DNA of 64,000 nucleotides from Aalborgiella sp963841045 (GCA_963841045.1 CAWJBD010000005.1:186001-250000); one strand, 5' to 3'; counted from the stretch's first letter, positions 34,120 through 43,552 are shown. Notes: generated from the sequence alone by a model not told the origin. Translations and numbers: made by a program.

Positions 34120-35364
34120 ATGCGTACTTACATCCCTTTCCGCCGTAAATTTCTTCCTACCGGCACTGTCATTGTTGTGCTGACAGCGTTACCCATCGCC
34201 CTGCAAGCACAACAGCAACAAAAAGTTTCGGGTCCGCAAGCACGCTACTGGGTGCAAGCCGAAACCCGTTCGGGCATGGCTGGCATGATGGCTGGCGGCG
34301 CAGGCGGCATGGGCGCTGCCATGAGCAGCATGTTTGGTCGTGGTGGTGGCAGCAGTCATTCCAAAACCTTGAAGCTGGATTTGGGTGCTGTGCGTGATGC
34401 CAACCCCGCCACGGGACAACACACCATCCCGCCAGCACTCAACATGGGTGAGAGCTTGCCATTGTTTGGTGAAAAACGCGCACCCCGTGAGTATGTGGAA
34501 CGCGATGTACCGCAATGGGAAGAGCGTGATGGCAACATGCGCATGCTGTTCTTCTGGGGCTGTGGTGAAAACGTAGGTCCAGGTCAACCGGTGGTGTTGG
34601 ACACCAAAGAAATCATGGCAGGTCGATTACCCACCAACATGCGCTCGGCCTACGTGCGTGACAATACACGCGGCCCTGCTTTAGGGCGCGACCGTGGCTT
34701 TGCCGATTGGCCCAACGCCAATGACAACCCATCGGTACCCGCTAGCGCATCCATGGTGGGTGACCATGCGGTCAGCAGCAACATCAGCCCCAACATTCGG
34801 TTTTCTGTATCGGCAGCCAACGACTACCTCGACCCTGTCAACATGGCCAGCGCCAACGACCCATCGGGTGGCATGCGGCTCAGCTGGAGCGCGGTTGACC
34901 GCAGCCTGGGCTATTTCGCCACGGCCATGGGCATGCGCGAAACAGCACCGCGCACCGCTGACATGGTGATGTGGAATTCCAGCGCACAACGCATGTTGGG
35001 TGGCGAAGCCTTGATGGGTTTCTTACCACCTGCAGAGGTGAATCGATTGGTGAGCGAGCGCATTGTCATGTCGCCCAGCACAACAGACTGTGTGATTCCC
35101 AAGCAAGTACTCGAAGCCGCAGGGGGTCAAATTTTCATGAGCAGCTTGAACGCTTTTGGTCCTGAGCTGAACGTGGTGCACCCACCCCGCCCCAGCGATG
35201 TGCGCGTGGAATGGAAACAAGAATACGCAGTCAAAGTTCGCACCCGCTCTACCACCAGCATCATGCCCATGATGTCTGGCATGGGTAGCTCTGACAGAGA
35301 CGAACGCCCTTCCCGCGACCGACGCTCAGGCCCTTCAGGGTTCAGAGGCTTTTTTGGGCGTTGA
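34120..35364 (+). CDS. Exported protein of unknown function, Gly/Met-rich N-region
   Basis: A 414-residue secreted protein. The signal peptide ends near ALQA. A Met/Gly-rich stretch follows (residues 52-78, repeated GMAGMM/GGMGAAM types). The body has FFWGCGENVGPGQPVVLDT, a WSAVDRSLGYFATAMGM motif and a conserved-looking DCVIPKQVLEAAGG. The tail is rich in Arg, Ser, Asp and Gly. AAGGAG precedes ATG. I do not recognise a family. The 3' end overlaps the convergent dusC by 23 bases. Confidence 0.8.
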   Translation: MRTYIPFRRKFLPTGTVIVVLTALPIALQAQQQQKVSGPQARYWVQAETRSGMAGMMAGGAGGMGAAMSSMFGRGGGSSHSKTLKLDLGAVRDANPATGQHTIPPALNMGESLPLFGEKRAPREYVERDVPQWEERDGNMRMLFFWGCGENVGPGQPVVLDTKEIMAGRLPTNMRSAYVRDNTRGPALGRDRGFADWPNANDNPSVPASASMVGDHAVSSNISPNIRFSVSAANDYLDPVNMASANDPSGGMRLSWSAVDRSLGYFATAMGMRETAPRTADMVMWNSSAQRMLGGEALMGFLPPAEVNRLVSERIVMSPSTTDCVIPKQVLEAAGGQIFMSSLNAFGPELNVVHPPRPSDVRVEWKQEYAVKVRTRSTTSIMPMMSGMGSSDRDERPSRDRRSGPSGFRGFFGR

Positions 35365-36315
35365 GCTGAATTCCACGCAGCCACATGTCCACCATGGTGG
35401 GGTCGTTGCAGGTGCGAAAGTCTTGGTACACGGTTTCGGCTTCGGGGTAAGTGCGTCGTAAAAAGTTGAGCCATTGTTTCAAGCGGCCAGTGCGCGACTT
35501 TTTATCGAGCCGCTTGGATACCAAAGCCCAATAGTCATTGATCAAGGGCAACAAGCTCGCCCAATCCAACGCTGGTGAGGGCTGTTGCTCACCCTCAGTT
35601 CAAGCGCATGAATAGCACGCGCCAATGCTGGGTTTTGCACCATGCCGCGCCCCAACATCAAGGCCTCGCAGCCGGATAACTCACGACACCGTGCGGCATC
35701 TTGCACGGTCCAAATTTCGCCATTGGCAATCACCGGAATGTTGACCACCGCACGCACATCGGCAATGCGCTCCCAGTACGCGGGTGGGCGGTAGCCGTGG
35801 GCTTGTGTGCGGGCGTGCACCACCAGTTCAGTCGCGCCGCTTTCGGCAATTGCTATAGCGCATTCTTCTGCTCGGCTATCGTCTTTGAAACCCAATCGCA
35901 TCTTGGCTGAAACGGGAATGTGTGCCGGCACAGCACGCCGCACCGCTGCCACAATATCAGCCACCAGCTCAGGCTCGTCCAACAGCGCCGCACCGCCGCC
36001 ATGGCGGTTCACCACTTTGGCGGGGCAGCCAAAATTCAAATCAATGCCAGGCGGGTTAAGTCGTGCCAATGAAGACGCGTTGTCAGCCAAACACGCCACA
36101 TCAGAACCCAACAACTGCGGCCGCACAGGCACACCGCTGCTGGTGCGCCAGCCATTGAAAATCTCTGGCACCACGCGCTGGTATACGCGGTCGGGTAGCA
36201 CTGTGTTCGTGACGCGAATAAATTCTGACACACAACGATCCACCCCACCCGCGCGGGTGAGGATGTCGCGCAAGACAAAATCGAGTAGCCCCTCCATCGG
36301 GGCGAGGATGATCAA
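35342..36315 (-). CDS. dusC: tRNA-dihydrouridine(16) synthase (frameshifted)
   Basis: This FMN enzyme reduces uridine in tRNA. APMEGLLDFVLRDILTRAGG, RPQLLGSDVACLADNA, the catalytic-Cys motif DLNFGCPAKVVNRHGGGAAL, KMRLGF and VIANGEIWTVQDA are clear, and GCPAKVVN with the MEG start fits DusC rather than DusA or DusB. One indel near 35565 separates the TIM barrel from the helical C-terminal domain (LPLINDYWALVSKRL onward). Repaired length is about 324 residues. Confidence 0.9.
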
Positions 36316-36346
36316 GGCTTAAATCAGCAGACTGTCACAAAATCAG

Positions 36347-36856
36347 TCACAGTGCGCCCATGAAATCTTTCTTGCCCAAATCCACACCGTTGTGACGCAA
36401 GATGTTGTATGCGGTGGTGACATGGAAGAAAAAGTTGGGCAATGAATAGTGCAGCAAGTAAGTTTGACCCGGAAATTTGCGTTCGCGTGGTGTGCCTGGG
36501 TTTAAATGGATTTCGCGTGTCTCGCTGCCATCGATACTGGCGGCATCAAGCGTGCCCAAGAGTGCGATCGTTTTGTCAATGCGCGCACGCAAATCGGCAA
36601 AGCTGGATTCGTTATCGTCAAAGCTGGGTACTTCTTTGCCAGCCAAGCGCATGCACGTGCCTTTGGCAAAATCGCAAGCCACTTGCACTTGTTTGGTCAA
36701 GGCAAACATATTCGGAAACAAACGGCTTTGCAGCAAAGCTTCAGGCGCAAATTTGTTGGCTTCAGCATGCGCTTCGGCTTTGCTTAAAAATGCGCTCATG
36801 GCTTTGAGGGTGTGCTGGAACACAGGGACGGATGCGGTGTACATAGAGAGTGACAT
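36347..36856 (-). CDS. DUF1993 family protein
   Basis: A 169-residue intact protein of the DUF1993 family, a DinB-like four-helix bundle. It shows SMYTASVPVFQHTLKAMSAF, the MFALTKQVQVACDFAKGT segment and LPNFFFHVTTAYNILRHNGV with the conserved His near the C-terminus. Metal binding is likely by analogy with DinB proteins, but no reaction is known. Confidence 0.88.
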   Translation of the reverse strand: MSLSMYTASVPVFQHTLKAMSAFLSKAEAHAEANKFAPEALLQSRLFPNMFALTKQVQVACDFAKGTCMRLAGKEVPSFDDNESSFADLRARIDKTIALLGTLDAASIDGSETREIHLNPGTPRERKFPGQTYLLHYSLPNFFFHVTTAYNILRHNGVDLGKKDFMGAL

Positions 36857-36932
36857 GGTGAATCCTTAAAATAGTAGCCATAGAAATGACCGAACAACGA
36901 AAAGCAGCAAGTCTAACGCCAAGCGAATAACC

Positions 36933-37265
36933 ATGCCTGACACACCTCAAGATGCCAATACGGACGCGCAGATATTCACCGTCACGGTGCAGCCCACAGA
37001 GGCAACATTCCGCATTGCAGCCGATCAAACCATTTTGCAAGCCGCCGAACGCGCGCTGATTTACCCTTTGAGTTCCTGCCGCAACGGCACTTGCCGCACC
37101 TGCATCAGCACACTGGTCAGTGGCAGCGTGCGCTACAACACCGATTGGCCTGGCCTCTTGGCAGAGGAAAAAGAAGCTGGTTTGCTGTTACCCTGCTGCG
37201 CGCATGCGCAAAGTGACTTGGTGGTGCAGTTTGGCATCAACAATACCCAATCAGGCAAAGTTTAA
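36933..37265 (+). CDS. 2Fe-2S ferredoxin
   Basis: A 110-residue plant-type ferredoxin. The cluster ligands are C-x4-C-x2-C in SSCRNGTCRTCIS, with the fourth Cys in LLLPCCAHAQSD. The N-terminal 20 residues are a hydrophilic extension. It would carry one electron to an oxygenase or reductase. No partner gene is adjacent. A dispersed repeat begins six bases after the stop. Confidence 0.9.
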   Translation: MPDTPQDANTDAQIFTVTVQPTEATFRIAADQTILQAAERALIYPLSSCRNGTCRTCISTLVSGSVRYNTDWPGLLAEEKEAGLLLPCCAHAQSDLVVQFGINNTQSGKV

Positions 37266-37270
37266 GCATC

Positions 37271-37325
37271 AAATTGACCTCTAGCCGGCGTATTAATTGC
37301 CTAGTATGCTATTAAATATATAGCA
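37271..37325 (+). repeat. Dispersed repeat copy E
   Basis: A near-consensus copy: AAATTGACCTCTAGCCGGCG, TATTAATTGCCTAG, and hairpin TGCTATTAAATATATAGCA. It starts six bases after the ferredoxin stop codon. Confidence 0.9.
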
Positions 37326-37367
37326 ATAGAATGACAATGATAGACAACGCGAATTAATCTATTTTGC

Positions 37368-37898
37368 CTAAGATAAAGAGCGTTTTAAACGAATCTCTTC
37401 CAACTTCGCACCGCCCACTTCCACGGTTTTCAGGGTATTCATTTCGCGTTTGAAGCCAGCTTTTTCGTAAAACTCCAATGCGCGTTCGTTTTGCAAGAGC
37501 ACCCACAGCGTGGCATCGGTGAACTCTTCTTCCAACATGCCTTCGCGGGCAGCGTCCCACAGCGCCAAGCCTACACCTTTGCCCCAATGTTCGGGGTCCA
37601 CATAAATGGCCCAAATTTCGCCGGTGGTGGGTTTGGATTTTTCGTCTCGACTGCGGTCAAAGCCGACAAAGCCAATGACTTTTTCACCCGTTTTGGTGGA
37701 GCCCATCGCTACCCACACTTGGGGTTCGCTGTATTCAATGGCATCTTGCCAAAAGGCTTGGCGTTTGGTTGTCGATAAGTTGTCGAGATGTTCGTCTGCC
37801 ATGATGCCGGCATAGGCCATTTGCCAAGCGCGAATGTGGATGGCGGTGATGGCGGGGACATCGCCCTCGGTAGCAGGGCGTACGGTGATGTTTTGCAT
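37368..37898 (-). CDS. GNAT family N-acetyltransferase
   Basis: A 176-residue GNAT protein with the start ITVRPATEGDVPAITAIHIR, acetyl-CoA site motif IYVDPEHWGKGVGLALWDAA, and FYEKAGFKREMNT (motif B). It resembles L-amino-acid or phosphinothricin-type acetyltransferases by the RAWQMAYAGIM segment. The acceptor is unknown. Intact. Confidence 0.9.
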   Translation of the reverse strand: MQNITVRPATEGDVPAITAIHIRAWQMAYAGIMADEHLDNLSTTKRQAFWQDAIEYSEPQVWVAMGSTKTGEKVIGFVGFDRSRDEKSKPTTGEIWAIYVDPEHWGKGVGLALWDAAREGMLEEEFTDATLWVLLQNERALEFYEKAGFKREMNTLKTVEVGGAKLEEIRLKRSLS

Positions 37899-38031
37899 GT
37901 TAATTGAGTGACTGAAAAGATGGGACGGAAGGTATGAAAGTAAGAAATCAAATTAAAATAATTGAAGTGGTCGATAATAACGATACTCGGACCACAGCTC
38001 TCACAAATTTTTAACTGCATTGGAGAAAATC

Positions 38032-38181
38032 ATGGCAAAAGGCATTGGCGCTCAAAAAATGGTTAAAAAACCGAAAAAAGACACCACTCCCCCAAAAGCA
38101 ATTTCGCTGGACAAACCCCAACCCAGCGTGGTCACGCAAGTGCCCCTGCGCGGCAAAGCGGCCAAGCTGGCGAAGAAATAA
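38032..38181 (+). CDS. Small basic hypothetical protein (49 aa)
   Basis: GGAGAAAATC precedes ATG 38032. The protein is lysine- and proline-rich (MAKGIGAQKMVKKPKKDTTP at the start, KAAKLAKK at the end) with no hydrophobic segment. Similar short basic proteins are common in betaproteobacteria, but no function is known. Its TAA directly abuts the next start, so it is co-translated with the VF530 gene. Confidence 0.75.
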   Translation: MAKGIGAQKMVKKPKKDTTPPKAISLDKPQPSVVTQVPLRGKAAKLAKK

Positions 38182-38457
38182 TTGCAAGATACTGCTCAGA
38201 TGCAGCAAGCGCCTGCATCGCCCCCAACGCAAGCCCGCAATCCATTGCACGGCGTAACGCTGGAGGCCATGGTCACTGCACTGCAAGCGCATTACGGCTG
38301 GGACGAGCTGGGGCAACGCATTCACATTCGCTGTTTTGTGCTGGACCCCAGCGTGGCATCTAGCCTGAAATTTTTGCGCAAAACGCCTTGGGCGCGTGAG
38401 AAGGTGGAAAGCTTGTATTTATTCATGCTGCGTGAACAAAAACGCGCAGCAACCTGA
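38182..38457 (+). CDS. VF530 family DNA-binding protein
   Basis: A 91-residue protein with the VF530 (DUF2132) core: NPLHGVTLEAMVTALQAHYG, WDELGQRIHIRCF, and FLRKTPWAREKVESLYL. VF530 proteins have a small helical fold thought to bind DNA. TTG 38182 follows the previous stop directly. ATG 38200 is the alternative start. The gene order small basic protein, VF530, pseudouridine synthase is on one strand. Confidence 0.88.
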   Translation: MQDTAQMQQAPASPPTQARNPLHGVTLEAMVTALQAHYGWDELGQRIHIRCFVLDPSVASSLKFLRKTPWAREKVESLYLFMLREQKRAAT

Positions 38458-38459
38458 TT

Positions 38460-39363
38460 TTGCTCCCTGTCAAAAACGGCGTCGGCCCCAGCGTTGTCGG
38501 CCTGCCGAAAGATGAATCTGCCCAATGGCGCACCATCACCGACTTTTTAGTTGAACGATTCCCCGCTATTCCCCGCGCCACGTGGTTGCAACGCATGGCC
38601 GATGGCGATGTGCAAGACGAGTTCGGCGTAGCCGTCACAGCAGAGCGCCCCTACCAAGGCCATATTCGCGTTTACTACTACCGCGATCTGGAGGTAGAAG
38701 ACCGCATCCCTTTCGATGAAGTGATCTTGCACCAAGACGAGCATCTCATCGTGGTCGACAAACCGCATTTCTTGCCCGTCACCCCATCAGGCAAATACCT
38801 GCAAGAGACGGTGTTGGTACGATTGAAGCGCAAACTGGGTTTGGACGATTTGGTGCCCATTCACCGCATCGACCGCGACACCGCCGGTTTGGTGCTGTTC
38901 AGTGTTCAACCCCAAACACGCGATGCCTACCAAGCCCTGTTTCGCGACCGTGCTGTGAACAAAACCTACCATGCCATCGCACCGTGGAACCCCACCAACC
39001 GCTTTCCTATTCAATACGAAAGCCGCTTGGACGAAGACAAATCAGCAGGCCGTGGTTTCATGACGCAATGCGAAGTAGCTGGCACGCCCAACAGTTTGAC
39101 GCACATTGATGTGCTGCAAATTCAAGGGCGACTGGGCCAAGTACCGGCTCAAACCCATCACCGGCAAGCGCCACCAACTGCGTGTGCACATGAACGCGCT
39201 GGGCTTGCCCATCAAAGGCGATGGCATTTACCCCGTGCTGACACCAGAAGGGCAAATCGATTACGCCAACCCTTTGCAACTGTTGGCCAAATCCATTGAG
39301 TGGCGTGACCCCATCACCCATGCATGGCGACAGTTTGATAGCTCCTTTGAATTATTGTTATAA
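38460..39363 (+). CDS. RluA-family pseudouridine synthase (frameshifted)
   Basis: This RNA-modifying enzyme has VILHQDEHLIVVDKPHFLPV and the catalytic Asp motif PIHRIDRDTAGLVLFS, followed by LKPITGKRHQLRVHMNALGL in another frame. The indel is near 39140. The start is unsure. TTG 38460 is the first in-frame codon, but GTG 38432 would give NKNAQQPDFAP joined to PVKNGVGPSVV if one further indel near 38466 is assumed. About 300 residues. The rRNA or tRNA target cannot be told. Confidence 0.88.
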
Positions 39364-39432
39364 CGCAAATCTTTGCGTAAGCTTTGCACTCTTTTTCACG
39401 TCTTGCAACAAACCATTGAACAAGGAGTCAAC

Positions 39433-40005
39433 ATGCACCACAGCTTTAAAAATTTACTTATTGCAACCGCACTGTTCGCAGCCACCAGCACGTTTGCCAA
39501 TGAAGCTCTGCTGTTAGAAGCACGCAATGTTGCCAGCATGGTGCCGCCCAAATTACTGCAAGTGTTGACTGAAGAAATTGCCAAAGGCGGCCCTGCGTCT
39601 GCCATTGAAGTTTGCAATGTGAAAGCACCCCAGATGGCCAAAGCCGCATCCGAACAAACGGGTTGGATGGTGAAACGTGTCAGCCTGCAAAACCGCAATC
39701 CCAAAGCCGTGCCAGATGCGTGGGAACGTGCGGTATTGGAAGATTTTGATAAACGCGCTGCAGCAGGTGAAAGTCCTACGACGCTAGAAAAAGGCGAGCT
39801 GGTGAGCAATGGCGATAAAGGTAACGAATACCGCTACATGCGCGCTTTACCTGTTGGCAATATTTGTTTGGCTTGCCATGGTACAGCTGACAAACTCAGC
39901 GCCGAAGTTAAATCCAAGCTGCAATCACTCTACCCCAACGACAAAGCGGTTGGCTACACCTTGGGCCAATTGCGTGGCGCAATGACGATTCGTAAAGCTC
40001 AGTGA
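39433..40005 (+). CDS. DUF3365 haem-containing periplasmic protein
   Basis: A 190-residue secreted protein of the Tll0287-like (DUF3365) family. The signal peptide ends TFA. SAIEVCNVKAPQMAKAASEQ and VKRVSLQNRNPKAVPDAWER are family features, and one c-type haem site CLACH lies near residue 153. A sensor or electron-transfer role is suggested in the family. AAGGAG fixes ATG 39433. Confidence 0.85.
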   Translation: MHHSFKNLLIATALFAATSTFANEALLLEARNVASMVPPKLLQVLTEEIAKGGPASAIEVCNVKAPQMAKAASEQTGWMVKRVSLQNRNPKAVPDAWERAVLEDFDKRAAAGESPTTLEKGELVSNGDKGNEYRYMRALPVGNICLACHGTADKLSAEVKSKLQSLYPNDKAVGYTLGQLRGAMTIRKAQ

Positions 40006-40017
40006 TTTGTCTTCTCT

Positions 40018-40054
40018 GCTATGCTTTGGATAGCAGCTTAGGTCTTCAATACGG
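40018..40054 (-). repeat. Truncated dispersed repeat copy K
   Basis: Hairpin CTGCTATGCTTTGGATAGCAG followed by CTTAGGTCTTCAATACGG matches the hairpin and central part of the family in reverse orientation. The rest is missing. It lies 12 bases after the DUF3365 stop and overlaps the final codons of the cupin gene. Confidence 0.6.
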
Positions 40055-40516
40055 CTTACCATCTTTGTGCAAGAACTGCCACTTGCCATCGCTGCCCAGC
40101 TTGGCTTGCAAGTCATCGTCTGGGTAGCTGCCTGCATCGCCCGCTGCGCGGTCGCCCACTTCCAGGTACACCACTTCTGCTGTTGATCTATTCACCAATT
40201 GGTGGGCATTGCCAGTACCTGCTTTGAAACCCGCGCACATACCTGCCGTTAAAGTCGTTTCTCCCTCATCGCTAATCAACATCGCCACACCTTCCAAGAT
40301 GTAAACAAATTCATCTTGCTGGGTATGCGCATGGCGCAGTGCGGAGATGGCACCAGGTTGCAGGCGGGTAAGGTTGACACCGAAATTGGTCAAGCCAAAC
40401 GCATCACCCAAAGCCCGCTTTTCGCGCCCAGCAATGCGCGATGCAAATTGCTCAGGGTAAACCGATGGCTTGGCACGCGGCGCAACATCTTTGGCCATCA
40501 CAGCAATTGGGTTCAT
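40046..40516 (-). CDS. Cupin domain protein
   Basis: A 156-residue single-domain cupin. Motif 1 is LRHAHTQQDEFVYILEGVA (His, His, Glu pattern) and motif 2 is GTGNAHQLVNRST. A metal-binding beta-barrel is expected. Substrate unknown. AAGGAG precedes ATG 40516. The last residues are encoded within a truncated copy of the dispersed repeat. Confidence 0.88.
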   Translation of the reverse strand: MNPIAVMAKDVAPRAKPSVYPEQFASRIAGREKRALGDAFGLTNFGVNLTRLQPGAISALRHAHTQQDEFVYILEGVAMLISDEGETTLTAGMCAGFKAGTGNAHQLVNRSTAEVVYLEVGDRAAGDAGSYPDDDLQAKLGSDGKWQFLHKDGKPY

Positions 40517-40568
40517 GGTCGCACTCCTTCATATCAATGTCATTAAATACAAATGTGATACAGCATAA

Positions 40569-40632
40569 TGCTATACTTATAATAGCAATATAGGCAATAA
40601 ATACGCCGGCTACAGGCTAATTTCTTATATTT
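40569..40632 (-). repeat. Dispersed repeat copy F
   Basis: Reverse orientation: hairpin TGCTATACTTATAATAGCA, then TAGGCAATAAATACGCCGGC, then TACAGGCTAATTTCTTATAT. It lies upstream of the cupin gene and its far end encodes the last residues of the small membrane protein at 40617. Confidence 0.85.
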
Positions 40633-40863
40633 TTTGACATGCACACTGCGTTGCAGTTGCAGTCATCAGGGTTGGCCACCAGCAGCCATGCAATGGCGGT
40701 GACACCAAAAATAGCAGCGTACCACCAGTCATTCCCAGTGAAGTGCTTGCCCACCCAGCCAATAGCCGTCCCAACTGCCACGCAAGCCAGCAACAGCCCT
40801 AGGCGGGCTTTGCGGTTGACAGGTGATGCAGTTGGCGTTGCAGGTAATTGGTGACTCGTTCAT
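40617..40863 (-). CDS. Small Cys-rich two-helix membrane protein (frameshifted)
   Basis: A protein of about 81 residues seen only after one frame correction near 40817. It begins MNESPITCNANCITC, continues NRKARLGLLLACVAVGTAIG, has a second helix (WWYAAIFGVTAIAWLLVA), and a Cys-rich tail NPDDCNCNAVCMS. Five or more Cys flank the helices on both ends, suggesting a metal or disulfide role. The final SKNIRN is read from the dispersed repeat. No family is recognised. The continuity of hydrophobic segments and Cys supports a real gene. Confidence 0.55.
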
Positions 40864-40891
40864 GGTGAACAAGTTTACTGCAAATCAGCGT

Positions 40892-41556
40892 TTAGCGGCT
40901 TGAACGGACTAAGCGGATTCCAAAAGAGTTGCCTCGGTATTCTTTGTTTCCTGCCGTAGCGGGGGGCGTAAAACTGATCCGGTGCTGTCTCTATCAAATC
41001 CAGATTCATTTGTCCAATATGCGCGTGAACTTACCTCTGGAAAATCTGTCAGCTTACTGCTTAATAAACCCAACGCAACCAACTCATTTCTTGATGGTAA
41101 GCGCCAATCCGTAAAACCACACAACGCACTTGCATTGACGGCATTCTTGTAACCTATTGAATTGCTTTCAGCATTGACTTGACCACTTGTCGGCGCAGCG
41201 TAAACACTGGGTCTACCTGCAATTTCAAATTCAACTTGCAATGCGGTTGTGCTATCGAAATTGGTAAATGTTAGTCCAACAAACCGCATATCCGCAGGAT
41301 CTAAACTTTTACCTTCCCAAATCAAGCCGGTAGCGTAATCTTTTGCACATTGCGTGCCAAAGTTCCCACCCGCAGGGTTGGTGACATAGCCATAGCCCGT
41401 GGTAGGTTCTGTAGCAGCAGAATCGGTTGGTGTGGAACCTGCAGTCCCACCAGTACTAGTTTCTTCAGGCGCTGTGGCATCGCCACCACCCCCGCTACAT
41501 GCAACAAGCAATGCGACTACTGATATTGCAATGAGAATTTGTTTGATGTGTTTCAT
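40892..41556 (-). CDS. DUF1566 (Lcl-type) lipoprotein 1 (frameshifted at C-terminus)
   Basis: An outer-surface or periplasmic lipoprotein. The lipobox is LLVACSGGGGDAT, followed by a Thr/Ser/Gly linker. The domain body has YATGLIWEGK, SIGYKNAVNASALCGFTDWR and LPSRNELVALG, the DUF1566 core. One indel near 40975 misreads the end. The proper C-terminus is in another frame and ends FGIRLVRSSR at TAA 40892-40894. AGGAAACAGGT precedes the ATG. Closely similar to lipoprotein 3. Confidence 0.85.
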
Positions 41557-41591
41557 ACCTGTTTCCTGTTGCTTGTTTTAATGCAGATAAA

Positions 41592-42071
41592 CTAGCGCAC
41601 CAAGCGCAAATGCGCTTTGTTGTTTCGGTGGTATTTGGATGCATGCCCACCGTTGAAATAGACCACCATCGCTTGGGTGGCCTCAGATTCGTGCGGCGTG
41701 GCTGACCAAAATTGTCGGGGTGCTGTGCCTGGAAAAACATCAACATCTATCGCAGCGGGCTTGCCTGCTGGTTTGACCAAGGTAGCCAGCTCATCAATAG
41801 TCGGTACACGCCATTTGATTTTTTTCTTATCCACAATTTGAACTTGTCTATTGGCATGCGCCAGCGCACCTTTGTAATTGAACTCTTGCGCCTTGCCAGT
41901 GCATTTGTCCACATCCCAAACCTGTCCCTCGCTACACCGCCGCCAAGTTAAACCTGTGGTCGTGTCCTGAACTTCCATAGCATTGCCACTGATGGTAAAA
42001 CGCTCATCAGCCAGCGCAGGCTGACTGGTGATGAGGGTGATTGCTATCCAAAGTAATTGAAGGAGTTTCAT
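41592..42071 (-). CDS. DUF1566 secreted protein 2
   Basis: A 159-residue intact protein with a type I signal peptide (ends ALA). The DUF1566 domain has VQDTTTGLTWRRCSEGQVWD, INWRVP-like WRVPTIDELATLV and the terminal HRNNKAHLRLVR. Two Cys flank the WD motif. AAGGAGG precedes the ATG. Unlike its neighbours it has no lipobox. Confidence 0.88.
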   Translation of the reverse strand: MKLLQLLWIAITLITSQPALADERFTISGNAMEVQDTTTGLTWRRCSEGQVWDVDKCTGKAQEFNYKGALAHANRQVQIVDKKKIKWRVPTIDELATLVKPAGKPAAIDVDVFPGTAPRQFWSATPHESEATQAMVVYFNGGHASKYHRNNKAHLRLVR

Positions 42072-42088
42072 AACCTATCCTCCTTCAT

Positions 42089-42787
42089 TTAGCGCACCAA
42101 GCGCAATTCATCACTAGACCGCCGCGCATAACTATCTCCACCGCCGCCAGCGGAGAAAAGTGAGCGGTATGTCAGTAAGTCTAGTATTTCGCCTGATGGT
42201 AAAGTTGAAGCGCCTTCAGATGTGGAAGATATGTAATAGCCAGTTGTAGTGAATGGAAACCAAGCAGTGTCAATGCTAGGACTTGAAGATGAAAAACCAG
42301 TTTTTAAACTTTCAATCTCTTCGCTAGTTGGTATGCGCCAATCGGTAAAACCACACAATGCTGTCGCGTTTACCGCATTTTTATATCCCACTGAGTTGGT
42401 GGGCGCATCCACTTGTGCCTGCGTCGGTTTTAAATATGTAGCTCCACCAACTGATATATCTTGGTATACGTTGATGTTGTCGAAATTGGTATACCTTCGG
42501 CCATAAAAGCGCAAGCTAGAATTGGCCGGCTCTTTTCCCTCCCAAATTAAACCTGTCGCATAATCTTTGATGCAGTTATACCCATAATTTCCACCCGCTG
42601 GGTTGGTTACGAATCCAAAACCAGTAGTCGGTTCTGCAACTGGTGTTGTGGTAGTTGTACTGCTAGTCGATTCCTCTGTTGTTATGGTCTCACTAGGCGC
42701 AGTTGCATCACCGCCACCGCCACCACCACTACAAGCCGCAAGCACAAACGACAAAGCCAGCGCCAAATGCATTATTTTTTTAGACAT
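42089..42787 (-). CDS. DUF1566 lipoprotein 3
   Basis: A 232-residue intact lipoprotein: lipobox LAACSGGGGGGDATA, a Thr/Ser-rich linker (residues about 28-55), then TTGFGFVTNPAGGNYGYNC, YATGLIWEGK, SVGYKNAVNATALCGFTDWR, IPTSEEIESL and a terminal SSDELRLVR. The TNPAGGN...C...YATGLIWEGK block is almost the same as in lipoprotein 1, which marks a recent tandem duplication. Confidence 0.88.
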   Translation of the reverse strand: MSKKIMHLALALSFVLAACSGGGGGGDATAPSETITTEESTSSTTTTTPVAEPTTGFGFVTNPAGGNYGYNCIKDYATGLIWEGKEPANSSLRFYGRRYTNFDNINVYQDISVGGATYLKPTQAQVDAPTNSVGYKNAVNATALCGFTDWRIPTSEEIESLKTGFSSSSPSIDTAWFPFTTTGYYISSTSEGASTLPSGEILDLLTYRSLFSAGGGGDSYARRSSDELRLVR

Positions 42788-42824
42788 TTAGCCCTCTTAG
42801 TTTTAATTTTGACTGTGTTGAGCT

Positions 42825-43552
42825 TTAGTGCACCAAGCGGACCAGTGCACCATAACCACCACCACCGTTATTGCGGTAGTTTTGGCTACTTGTGCCAGTG
42901 TTAAAGTTGACAACCCATGCTAAATATGCGGCTGTCGTACTCGGCGTAGACGAAGCGTAAAAGTAGCCTTGAGTATTTGGAAACGCTGCATTATCAATTT
43001 TCGGGGACTCCGTAGATTTAACCAGTCCCATAAGTTCATCTATAGTAGGCAAACGCCATGCGTTTGAACCACATAGATTCGTAGCATTCACTGCATTTTT
43101 GAAACCTACTGAATTGTTTAAATCATTAATTTGAATATCAGAGACGGAAGTTGGCACACCGCTGTTGTAATTTTGATTTCCAGATGTGCTGTCATAGTTA
43201 TTTAATACCCGACCTCTGTTTCGCAATTCACCCCCAATGTTCGTCTGCCCTTGCCAGATCAACCCAGTCGTGTTGTCGCGTACACACTCAGTTAAATCGT
43301 AATACTGCGCCACACCAGCCGAATCACAGCCTTTGAAAACGCGGGAATACTGTGAAGGCAATGCGGGTGCGGGGGTGCAAGTGGTGGTGACTGCGTGATG
43401 GTTGATCCGTCAGTTGTAGTCGTTGTCGTGCCACCGTCAGTGCCACCCGTCGTTGTCTCACCAGGCGCTGTTGCATCACCACCCCCACCACTACAAGCTG
43501 CAAGTACCAACGACAAAGCCAGTGCCGCTAAAAAAATTATTTTTTTAGACAA
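42825..43552 (-). CDS. DUF1566 lipoprotein 4 (frameshifted)
   Basis: The N-terminus starts at TTG 43552 after AGGAG and has lipobox LAACSGGGGDATAPGETT. An indel near 43395 breaks the frame in the linker. The restored region reads TTTCTPAPALPSQYSRVFKG. The body contains DNTTGLIWQGQTN, SVGFKNAVNATNLCGSNAWR, LPTIDELMGLV and a terminal GALVRLVH. Same family and leader as lipoproteins 1 and 3. Confidence 0.85.

Noticed and set aside
37271..37325. Dispersed repeat as a Rho-independent terminator
   Set aside because: The hairpin is AT-rich, the copies occur in both orientations and none has a T-tract after the stem. A terminator role is not supported, although an mRNA 3'-end role remains possible.
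40639..40854. Plus-strand 71-codon ORF
   Set aside because: It is antisense to the repaired Cys-rich membrane protein, lacks a ribosome site and has no protein-like features.
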